This document shows, one piece after another, positions 17,227-24,396 of a stretch of 64,000 nucleotides of DNA. Each line of letters opens with the position of its first letter. Within the stretch, counting starts at the first letter, position 1. The DNA lies in contig NC_008321.1 of assembly GCF_000014685.1 (NCBI RefSeq), forward strand, positions 3,779,001 through 3,843,000. Reading direction: 5' to 3'. Below the pieces are notes generated by a model, which was not told the DNA's origin, did no database searches, and saw only the letters and a program-made list of their open reading frames with translations. The DNA is from Shewanella sp. MR-4. GTDB lineage: Bacteria; Pseudomonadota; Gammaproteobacteria; Enterobacterales; Shewanellaceae. The position numbers and the translations under genes are program-made.

Positions 17227-18179
17227 GCCATTTTACCCTCACGAAAACCAGTCTCTTAGTGTCAACGCTTTATCTTGGCCTTATGGGCAGTGTATTTGCC
17301 GCTGAAAGCGTGGATAAGCAGTTACCAATAAGCAGCGATACCCTGCTGCAAATCAAAGTCCAACGGGGCGAAGTGCAAATTCAAAGCTGGGATAAAAATG
17401 AAGTCAGCGTGACGGGCACCCTCGATGAGCTGAGCGAAGGCTTTGTGTTTGAGCAGAAAGGTAACAATCTGAATATCGAAGATAAAATGCCACGCCATTA
17501 TAACGGCAATGACAACAACGGCTCAAAACTCACCATTAAGGTGCCTAAAACCGTCAAACTGAACGCCGATACGATTTCAGCCAATCTGCAAATCAGCCAG
17601 ACTCAAGGCGAGCTCGATCTCAATACCGTCAGCGGGAATATCACCGCCGAGGCGCTGGATGGCAACCCAACATTGCACACTGTGTCTGGCGATATCACCA
17701 CTAAGGGGTTAGCAGGTAAAGTAATGTTAGATACCGTCTCCGGTGAGATTAAAGACAGCCAAAGCAAAGGCGAAATCAAATATCGTTTAGTGAGCGGCGA
17801 TCTCGACAGCCAAACCTTAGCCGATAAAGTGAAAGTCGAACAGGTTTCAGGGGAAGTAAACGGCGACTTTAACGTCGCTAAAGAAGTCAATGTCCGCACC
17901 GTGAGTGGTGATACTCAAGTGTCACTGGCAAAAAGCTTCGATAAAGCCAATCTGGAAAGCGTGAGTGGCGATATTATGGTGACGTTTGCCGATACGCCCG
18001 ATGCCGATTTCGACCTCAATGGTGGTCCAGGCGGCAAAATCAAAAACGGTTTGACCCAAGATGTGCCACAAAGACAAAAATACGTGCCGAATGAATCCTT
18101 AAGCTTCCAAACGGGTTCTGGTAGCGCCAGTGTGAAGATGGACACTATTAGCGGTAATCTTATCCTGAAAAAACAATAG
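17223..18179 (+). CDS. Exported DUF4097-family beta-helix protein
   Basis: 318-residue protein with an N-terminal signal peptide (SLLVSTLYLGLMGSVFAAES). It has many short repeats of the form xxVSGDI/xTVSGEI (LNTVSGNITAE, LHTVSGDITTKG, LDTVSGEIKDS, VRTVSGDTQVS), the right-handed parallel beta-helix pattern of DUF4097 proteins. Third gene of the sigma/anti-sigma operon with 4-base overlap, so probably an envelope target or sensor of that system. Function unknown. Confidence 0.82.
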   Translation: MSHFTLTKTSLLVSTLYLGLMGSVFAAESVDKQLPISSDTLLQIKVQRGEVQIQSWDKNEVSVTGTLDELSEGFVFEQKGNNLNIEDKMPRHYNGNDNNGSKLTIKVPKTVKLNADTISANLQISQTQGELDLNTVSGNITAEALDGNPTLHTVSGDITTKGLAGKVMLDTVSGEIKDSQSKGEIKYRLVSGDLDSQTLADKVKVEQVSGEVNGDFNVAKEVNVRTVSGDTQVSLAKSFDKANLESVSGDIMVTFADTPDADFDLNGGPGGKIKNGLTQDVPQRQKYVPNESLSFQTGSGSASVKMDTISGNLILKKQ

Positions 18180-18218
18180 TCTTTATCAGATAGCACTAGT
18201 AGCAGTATAAATAGCAAT

Positions 18219-18251
18219 AAAAATGCCGCTCCATGAGAGCGGCATTTTTTT
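18219..18251 (+). terminator. Terminator between the sigma operon and rsuA
   Basis: AAATGCCGCT and AGCGGCATTT form a 10-bp stem followed by a run of seven T. A-runs on the left let it serve rsuA on the other strand too. Confidence 0.92.
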
Positions 18252-18264
18252 AACCCAAATGAGT

Positions 18265-18972
18265 TTAAATCGAGGCGATTTCCTCACTCGTCAGATAGCG
18301 CCATTCACCAGGGGCAAGATCTGAGTCTAATTCAATTCTGCCAATGCTTTCACGGTGTAAGCCAACCACATGATTGCCCACGGCAGCAAACATCCGCTTA
18401 ACTTGATGATATTTACCTTCGGTAATGGTTAAACGCACCAACTGTGGCTCGATGATTTCAAGCACCGCGGGCTTTGTCAGGCCATCTTCATTTCTCAGTT
18501 CCACTCCGGCGGCAAATATGCCTACCAAACTCCCATCCACAGGATCGGCTAACGTCACTAAGTAACGCTTGCCACAGTCTTTTTTCGGCGAGGTGATCCG
18601 ATGCGACCATTGGCCATCGCTGGTGATCAACACAAGGCCCGTAGTATCGGCATCTAAACGGCCAGCAATGTGTAAAGTTTCTGGCTTTTCGATATCCAGC
18701 AGACTCAATACCGATGGATAGGCTTCATCGATAGTCGAGCAAATCGTATCCACGGGCTTATTAAGCATCAGGTAACGCTCTCCGACGAGGGAGATAGGCT
18801 CACCTTCGAGGCATACTTGCATCCCCTCAAGCACTTTAAAGCCAGAGTCTTTGACCACAATACCGTCACAGGTAATCTCACCACGGTGTAAGGCTTTTTT
18901 CGCTAAAGAACGGGTAAGCGAGGTACTTTCACAGATAAATTTATCTAAACGCACTGGACGACTCAACTTCAA
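18265..18972 (-). CDS. rsuA: 16S rRNA pseudouridine(516) synthase RsuA
   Basis: 235-residue pseudouridine synthase. An N-terminal S4 RNA-binding domain (RLDKFICESTSLTRSLAKKA) precedes the catalytic motif GRLDADTTGLVLITSDGQWS, in which the Asp in RLD is the nucleophile. HRITSPKKDCGKRYLVTL and LTKPAVLEII match RsuA rather than RluB/E/F. Monocistronic. Confidence 0.93.
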   Translation of the reverse strand: MKLSRPVRLDKFICESTSLTRSLAKKALHRGEITCDGIVVKDSGFKVLEGMQVCLEGEPISLVGERYLMLNKPVDTICSTIDEAYPSVLSLLDIEKPETLHIAGRLDADTTGLVLITSDGQWSHRITSPKKDCGKRYLVTLADPVDGSLVGIFAAGVELRNEDGLTKPAVLEIIEPQLVRLTITEGKYHQVKRMFAAVGNHVVGLHRESIGRIELDSDLAPGEWRYLTSEEIASI

Positions 18973-19310
18973 TAAATGAAAACCGCCGTATTATGGGGCC
19001 CAACGGACGAAAGGGCAAAGCCTAGCCAATGAAAATACTCAGAGAAGCTATTGGTGGCCGCGCGTAAACCTAAGTGCTTACTAACTTGTCAGAGCTTGCG
19101 TACGGTATGTTTGGCGGTTTTTAGGCCAAATTCAACCATGGTAATTTTTAGTTACAACTGATGGATAATAAATCCGGCTGAAAAAGTGTAATCACCTTGT
19201 TTAGATTCCCACTAAAGCATTAACATACGTAGCGTTGCGCCTGAAGCAATCCCATTTTACAGCCAAACAGACCCAGAGATGGGCACAATAACAAATTCGA
19301 AGGAAACGAC
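18973..19310. other. Intergenic region between rsuA and the M13 peptidase
   Basis: About 340 bases upstream of both divergent genes. It carries no open frame with coding character, no strong hairpin and no operator that I recognise; a ribosome site (GAAGGAAACG) precedes the peptidase start. Confidence 0.5.
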
Positions 19311-21395
19311 ATGAGAAAAGTACTCATTGGGGGACTGTGTGCCTCACTCATCGCGGGCCTCACTGCCTGTAATGACAAACCCGCTGAAGTTAAAGCGCCA
19401 GAAACCACTAAAACCGCCACTGCTGCCGCTGTAACTAAAGCATTAGGTTCAGGTATCGAATTTGAAAACTTCGATAAGTCTGTGCGTCCACAGGACGACT
19501 TCTATGAATATGTTAACGGCGCTTGGCTGAAGAAAGCCGAGATCCCAGCCGATCGCACTAGCATTGGTGCCTTCTACGATCTGCGTGAAAAATCCCGTGA
19601 TGACGTTAAAGCCATTATCGAAGAAGTTGCTGCTACGCCAAATCTGGCCGTAGGCACTGACGAGCAAAAAGTGGCTGATCTTTACCGTTCATTTATGGAC
19701 ACAGCAACGCTAAACAAACTGGGCGTGACGCCACTGAAAGGCGAGTTTGATGCCATCAACGCCTTAAAAGACAAAAACGAGCTGGTGAAATACTTCGCCC
19801 ACAGTCAAATCATGGGTGCGGGTACACCTATCGCCTTCTACATCGATATCGATGCGAAAAACTCTAGCCGTTACGCGACTCACCTGTGGCAGTACGGTTT
19901 AAGCCTGCCGGAAAAAGATTACTACTTCAACGAAGCAGAGCGCTTCGTCAATATCCGTAAGGCTTACCTTGCCCATATTGAAAAAATGTTCACTCTGGCC
20001 GGTCTTGCCAATCCAAAAGCCAGCGCTGAGTCAATCCTCGCACTCGAAACTGCGATTGCCTCTAAACATTGGGATGTGGTTGAAACACGCGACAGCACTA
20101 AGACCTACAACCTGTACCAAGTGAAAGATCTGCCAAGCTTAGCGCCAGATATCGACTGGACTGGCTACTTAACGACATTAGGTGCTGACAAGCAAACCGA
20201 CATTATCGTTAACCAACCGAGCTATATCCAAGGCCTGAACGAAGTCCTCAAAACGACCGATCTGGCAACTTGGAAAACCTACATGCAATGGCAAGTGCTG
20301 ACCCATGCGGCAAGCAACTTGAGCGAAGAGTTAGACAACGAGAACTTTGCTTTCTTCTCTAAAACCCTAAACGGTCAAGAAGAACAAGAGCCACGTTGGA
20401 AGCGCGGTGTTGCGGCAGTCAACGGCGTATTAGGTGAAGTGGTGGGTAAAGTGTACGTGAAGCGTCACTTCGCACCAGAAGCCAAAGAGCGCATGCAAGC
20501 ATTGGTTGAAAACCTGCGCGGCGCCTACGGCGACAGCATCAAAGATCTGACTTGGATGAGCGATACAACTAAGCAAGCTGCTGCCGAAAAATTAGCGAAA
20601 TTCAACCCGAAAATTGGTTATCCAAACAAGTGGGAAGATTACAGCAAGCTGACCATTAAAGCCGATGATTTGATTGGTAACGCGGTTCGCGCAAGCGAAG
20701 TTGAGCACGCTAAATCACTGGCTAAGTTAGGCGCGCCAATCGATAAAGACGAGTGGCACATGACCCCACAAACGGTTAACGCCTACTACAACCCAACCAT
20801 GAACGAAATCGTGTTCCCTGCTGCAATTCTGCAACCACCTTTCTTCAACATGGAAGCGGATGATGCCGTCAACTACGGTGGTATCGGTGCGGTTATCGGT
20901 CACGAAATGGGCCATGGTTTCGATGACCAAGGCGCTAAGTTCGACGGCGAAGGCAATATGCGTGACTGGTGGACAGAGAAAGACTTAGAAGAATTCTCTG
21001 CCCGTGGTAAAGCGCTGATCGCACAATACGATGGTTACTATGTGTTTGACGATCTGCACGTGAACGGCAGCCTGACCTTAGGCGAAAACATCGGTGACTT
21101 ATCGGGCGTGACTATCGCTTACCGTGCGTACAAAAAGTCGCTCAATGGTAAAGAAGCACCGGTTATTGACGGTCTGACTGGCGACCAACGTTTCTTCATC
21201 GGCTTCACGCAAATTTGGCGTGCAAAAGCCAAAGAAGAAGCCCTGCGTAACCGCGTAGCGACAGATCCACACTCACCAGCAGAATTCCGAGCACTGGGCG
21301 CACTGTCTAACATGCCTGAGTTCTACACTACCTATGATGTGAAACCAGGTGATGCTATGTATATCGCGCCAGAGAAACGCGTGAAAATTTGGTAA
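19311..21395 (+). CDS. M13-family (neprilysin/PepO-like) zinc metallopeptidase lipoprotein
   Basis: 694-residue peptidase. The signal peptide ends in a lipobox (LIAGLTAC, then Asn), predicting a membrane-anchored lipoprotein facing the periplasm. The N-terminal M13 domain starts around VRPQDDFYEYVNGAWLKKAE. The catalytic domain has NAYYNPTMNEIVFPAAILQP, the zinc motif HEMGH at residues 531-535, the third ligand region GENIGDLSGV, and a C-terminal motif PEFYTTYDVKPGD ending in KIW. It likely cleaves small peptides. Own terminator downstream. Confidence 0.93.
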   Translation: MRKVLIGGLCASLIAGLTACNDKPAEVKAPETTKTATAAAVTKALGSGIEFENFDKSVRPQDDFYEYVNGAWLKKAEIPADRTSIGAFYDLREKSRDDVKAIIEEVAATPNLAVGTDEQKVADLYRSFMDTATLNKLGVTPLKGEFDAINALKDKNELVKYFAHSQIMGAGTPIAFYIDIDAKNSSRYATHLWQYGLSLPEKDYYFNEAERFVNIRKAYLAHIEKMFTLAGLANPKASAESILALETAIASKHWDVVETRDSTKTYNLYQVKDLPSLAPDIDWTGYLTTLGADKQTDIIVNQPSYIQGLNEVLKTTDLATWKTYMQWQVLTHAASNLSEELDNENFAFFSKTLNGQEEQEPRWKRGVAAVNGVLGEVVGKVYVKRHFAPEAKERMQALVENLRGAYGDSIKDLTWMSDTTKQAAAEKLAKFNPKIGYPNKWEDYSKLTIKADDLIGNAVRASEVEHAKSLAKLGAPIDKDEWHMTPQTVNAYYNPTMNEIVFPAAILQPPFFNMEADDAVNYGGIGAVIGHEMGHGFDDQGAKFDGEGNMRDWWTEKDLEEFSARGKALIAQYDGYYVFDDLHVNGSLTLGENIGDLSGVTIAYRAYKKSLNGKEAPVIDGLTGDQRFFIGFTQIWRAKAKEEALRNRVATDPHSPAEFRALGALSNMPEFYTTYDVKPGDAMYIAPEKRVKIW

Positions 21396-21430
21396 TCCCA
21401 AATTAATTCAAGACAGTAGTAAATAAACCC

Positions 21431-21467
21431 AATGGCGCCGCTCACAATAGCGGCGCCATTTTTTTAG
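21431..21467 (+). terminator. Terminator after the M13 peptidase gene
   Basis: AATGGCGCCGCT-CACAAT-AGCGGCGCCATT, a 12-bp GC-rich stem, followed by a T-run. Confidence 0.94.
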
Positions 21468-21592
21468 GCACGAAAAATGTGAACCTAAGCCAAACATGAA
21501 CAAGTCTTCATCATTGATTCAGCTTTAATTAAGCCACTCCAGCCTATGGTATTCCCGTGATGTGTATCACTCCCATAAGGAAGTAGGCCGTT

Positions 21593-22378
21593 ATGAATAA
21601 GTTATTTCGTACCTTTTTTATCTTTCTACTCTTATTATCGACCCGCACAGGCGTAGCCAATCCTTTAGATATCAATGACAGCAGAGCCGAACGCGGTAAT
21701 TACAGTGCAAGACAGGCTCAAAGCCATGATCTGCATGGTCTTTATGCGCTAAACACTCAAACCTTCGACACCCCACGTCAAGCTTCGGCCTGTTTAGACA
21801 ACTTATATTCCAATGCCCACGCGGCCCAAAATGAACTCGCAAGCCTGTTGCAGACAGTGGCTGCCAGTTCACAGGCGCAGGTGATTTTGCCTGACGTAAA
21901 AAGTTATCAACGCGCCGCCGAGAAGGTCGCCACCAAATTTAATGGGGATGCAAGCCAGATCACCGACCTTGCCCGCGCCAGCATCGTCAGTAACAGTATC
22001 TCCGAGCTGATGCAAAGCTATTACGCCTTAAGCGAGCAAGCTCAGGTCGTGAAACAGAAAAACCGTTTCGCCGAACCTAAAGCCTCAGGTTATCGCGACC
22101 TTAACTTACTGGTACGTTTGCCCGAAAGCGGCATGATTGCCGAGGTCCAATTACACCTTAAGGATATTGCCGACATCAAAAGCGGCCCAGAACACAAGGT
22201 TTACGAACAGGTTCAACAGATTGAGGCGAACGCGATCAAACAGCAACGGGGGTTAAGTGAGTTTGAAACCGCGCAGATCGCTAAGCTGCGCCAAGAGTCA
22301 CATAAGCTGTATCACAAAGCTTGGCTTAACTATAAACGCGTCGATGAGGGATTGCTGCTCACTAACTCAGTTGCTTAA
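21593..22378 (+). CDS. Exported protein with RelA/SpoT-like nucleotidyltransferase fold
   Basis: 261-residue protein with an N-terminal signal peptide (LFRTFFIFLLLLSTRTGVA, probable cleavage near residue 22). The mature part resembles the RelA/SpoT synthetase fold: VKSYQRAAEKVATKFNGDAS then QITDLARASIV (residues 122-132), GYRDLNLLVRLP (from residue 166; compare GYRSLH in ppGpp synthetases), EVQLHL (184-189; compare E-V/I-Q) and a C-terminal HKLYHKAW. Classical synthetases are cytoplasmic, so a secreted member is unusual. Catalytic competence and substrate are unknown. Confidence 0.65.
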   Translation: MNKLFRTFFIFLLLLSTRTGVANPLDINDSRAERGNYSARQAQSHDLHGLYALNTQTFDTPRQASACLDNLYSNAHAAQNELASLLQTVAASSQAQVILPDVKSYQRAAEKVATKFNGDASQITDLARASIVSNSISELMQSYYALSEQAQVVKQKNRFAEPKASGYRDLNLLVRLPESGMIAEVQLHLKDIADIKSGPEHKVYEQVQQIEANAIKQQRGLSEFETAQIAKLRQESHKLYHKAWLNYKRVDEGLLLTNSVA

Positions 22379-22431
22379 TCACCCATTTGCTTAATCGCTT
22401 TACCGTTTACCTCTGTACCACTTCCACTGTT

Positions 22432-22471
22432 GCGCTGGCTATTTGTGAAAACAGATGCCAGCGCTTTTTTT
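22432..22471 (+). terminator. Terminator after the RelA/SpoT-like gene
   Basis: GCGCTGGC (22432-22439) pairs with GCCAGCGC (22457-22464) and is followed by seven T. Confidence 0.8.
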
Positions 22472-22626
22472 ACGGAGCCACACCAGACTTAGCCCAAAGC
22501 GTCACTGCTGCAAATACGCAAACTAAAGCCGAACTATCCCTACTACAAGCTCACAGCCCTTCCCTCGCATCCAGCCTTGTTTCCCTATATAATCCCGCGC
22601 CATAAGGCGACCCTTAAGGAAATTCC

Positions 22627-23034
22627 ATGCACGACATTATTGAGCAACTCCAAGAACGCAGCGAAACCGTGCCTGTGCCACTCGAGTTACCGACATTCGA
22701 GCAGTTAGTGGAGGTTGAGGAACAGATTTTGATCCCACTGCCACGGGAATTAAAGGAATACCTACTCCATGCCAGTGATGTGATTTATGGCGCGATTGAG
22801 CCTGTGACTGCAGCCGATCCCTATTCACACACCTATTTACCCGAAGTCACCTGCTATGCTTGGTCAATTGGCTTGCCAAGGGACTTAATCGCCATCTGCC
22901 AATTGGGCGATGACTTTTACTGTATCGATCAGGATGGCCAAGTTCACTTCTGGCAAAACGGTGACTTTACCGATACTTATTGGGAATCCTTCTGGGAATG
23001 GGTCGAAGATATTTGGCTTAAAAACAAATACTGA
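22627..23034 (+). CDS. SUKH-family (SMI1/KNR4) protein
   Basis: 135-residue small acidic protein with SMI1/KNR4 features: an N-terminal LEVEEQILIPLPRELKEYLL-like segment (here QLVEVEEQILIPLPRELKEY), a central loop, and the C-terminal GDDFYCIDQDGQVHFW followed by WESFWEWVEDIW. SUKH proteins are often immunity proteins for polymorphic toxins, but no toxin is adjacent and chromosomal housekeeping members exist. AAGGAAATTCC precedes the start. Confidence 0.8.
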   Translation: MHDIIEQLQERSETVPVPLELPTFEQLVEVEEQILIPLPRELKEYLLHASDVIYGAIEPVTAADPYSHTYLPEVTCYAWSIGLPRDLIAICQLGDDFYCIDQDGQVHFWQNGDFTDTYWESFWEWVEDIWLKNKY

Positions 23035-23075
23035 TTTTACCGAGATTTTATTTTTATCAACTTGAGAACCGCATT

Positions 23076-23576
23076 ATGTCTAAAAATATTGGCTTGAACG
23101 CCATCGAAATGAGCTACTTACGCCAATCACTCAGCCTCAGTGCGGCTCAAGTAGGACAACTGACCAACCACAGCGAAGCCGATGTATTAGCATGGGAAAA
23201 TGCTGAAACACAGGCCCCTGAACTGGCGCAGAAGAAGCTGTTAGATCTCGACGATATTATCGAGATGCAAGTGCTCAATACCACTGACGGCATCGAAGCC
23301 TTATTTAAGAAAGAGCCTAAGCGTCACTTGGCCTTCGTGGTGTATCCAACCCAAGCCGTTTACACCCAATATAACCCTGAATTTTTAAGCTCGCTGCCGT
23401 TGACTGAGCTGTACAATACGGCGGCATGGCGCATTAAGAAAGAATGTAAACTGGTGCTAGAAGTGGATGTTAGCTTAGTCAATCTCGATGTCGAAGCCTA
23501 CAAGGCATTCCGTGAGCAAAATGGGTTAAGCGAAAGCCGTGAAAGCCGCGCAAAATGGGCGGCGACTCAGCTATAA
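23076..23576 (+). CDS. DUF4447-family protein
   Basis: 166-residue protein with an N-terminal helix-turn-helix-like segment (EMSYLRQSLSLSAAQVGQLT) and a C-terminal alpha/beta part (RHLAFVVYPTQAVYTQYNPE). It matches my memory of a Shewanella family named DUF4447, for which a structural-genomics structure exists; no function is established. It follows the SUKH gene by 41 bases and may be co-transcribed. Confidence 0.7.
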   Translation: MSKNIGLNAIEMSYLRQSLSLSAAQVGQLTNHSEADVLAWENAETQAPELAQKKLLDLDDIIEMQVLNTTDGIEALFKKEPKRHLAFVVYPTQAVYTQYNPEFLSSLPLTELYNTAAWRIKKECKLVLEVDVSLVNLDVEAYKAFREQNGLSESRESRAKWAATQL

Positions 23577-23594
23577 ACGCTAAACGACTTAAGC

Positions 23595-23632
23595 AAAAGG
23601 GCAGAAGTAAATCTTCTGCCCTTTTGTTTTTT
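23595..23632 (+). terminator. Terminator after the DUF4447 gene
   Basis: AAAAGGGCAGAAG and CTTCTGCCCTTTT form a 13-bp stem followed by GTTTTTT. It lies between convergent genes. Confidence 0.93.
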
Positions 23633-23647
23633 ATCGCTTAGTGCCAA

Positions 23648-24277
23648 TTAAGCCTGCGCTGCGTTGGCGACGGCTTCCATTTTAGCGAGTGCCGATTTAC
23701 GCGAAGGACGCGCCGCTACTCTATCTCGATACGCCGCCAATTTAGGCGGGATCTGCTGCTCAAATAAAGTGCCCCAAATGAGGGTGTGGGCAAGCAGGAT
23801 ATCGGCAACCGACAAGGTGTCGCCGAGTAAAAAGTCACTATCGGGCAGCATAGCTTCGGCCAAGGCCGCCGCCTTATCAAACTCCCACACAGCGCAGGGC
23901 ATAATAGAAGGATGACGCTGCGCTTCCGGGAGGGCAAATTTATGTTTGCCCATTGTCCACAGTGGCTGCTCGAGTTCGGTGATAATAAAGCTAACCCATT
24001 GATGATGCAGACCCGATGCAGTAGTGCCCGGCGCAGGTAACAACTGGCCAAATTTCTCCGCCAGATACAGGCAAATGGCCGCCGACTCAGATAAAACTAG
24101 ATTATCATCGGTTAACACTGGCACTTTGCCGCAGGGATTGAGCGCTAAGAAAGCGGCGCTACGGTGCTCGCCCTTATTCATATCCACAAACGAAAAGGCC
24201 CATTCGGCGCCTAACTCTTCTAACACCCAAGAGACTCGTAATGCTCGGCTGCGTGGTGTGCCATATAAGGTGATCAT
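23648..24277 (-). CDS. Glutathione S-transferase family protein
   Basis: 209-residue protein with the N-terminal thioredoxin-like GST domain (ITLYGTPRSRALRVSWVLEE, then NPCGKVPVLTDDNLVLSESA AICLYLAEKF, containing the cis-Pro VPVL and the ESxAI motif). The C-terminal helical domain has LLGDTLSVADILLAHTLIW, the N-capping box region. Substrate unknown. Confidence 0.9.
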   Translation of the reverse strand: MITLYGTPRSRALRVSWVLEELGAEWAFSFVDMNKGEHRSAAFLALNPCGKVPVLTDDNLVLSESAAICLYLAEKFGQLLPAPGTTASGLHHQWVSFIITELEQPLWTMGKHKFALPEAQRHPSIMPCAVWEFDKAAALAEAMLPDSDFLLGDTLSVADILLAHTLIWGTLFEQQIPPKLAAYRDRVAARPSRKSALAKMEAVANAAQA

Positions 24278-24345
24278 GTTAACGTCCTTTTAGTAATAAC
24301 TAATAAACTACAGGGAAGATACACTGTGTGGCTGCAGAGTAAAAG

Positions 24346-24373
24346 ACAAAAAACGGCGCCGAAGCGCCGTTAT
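24346..24373 (-). terminator. Terminator after the TonB receptor gene
   Basis: On the minus strand AACGGCG-CTTC-GGCGCCGTT is followed by TTTTTGTC, about 25 bases past the receptor stop. Confidence 0.85.
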
Positions 24374-24396
24374 CGAATAGTGCAACCAATGATCAA

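Noticed and set aside
22387..22605. 72-codon plus-strand open frame after the RelA/SpoT-like gene
   Set aside because: It spans an obvious terminator hairpin (22432-22471), has no ribosome site and no coding character.
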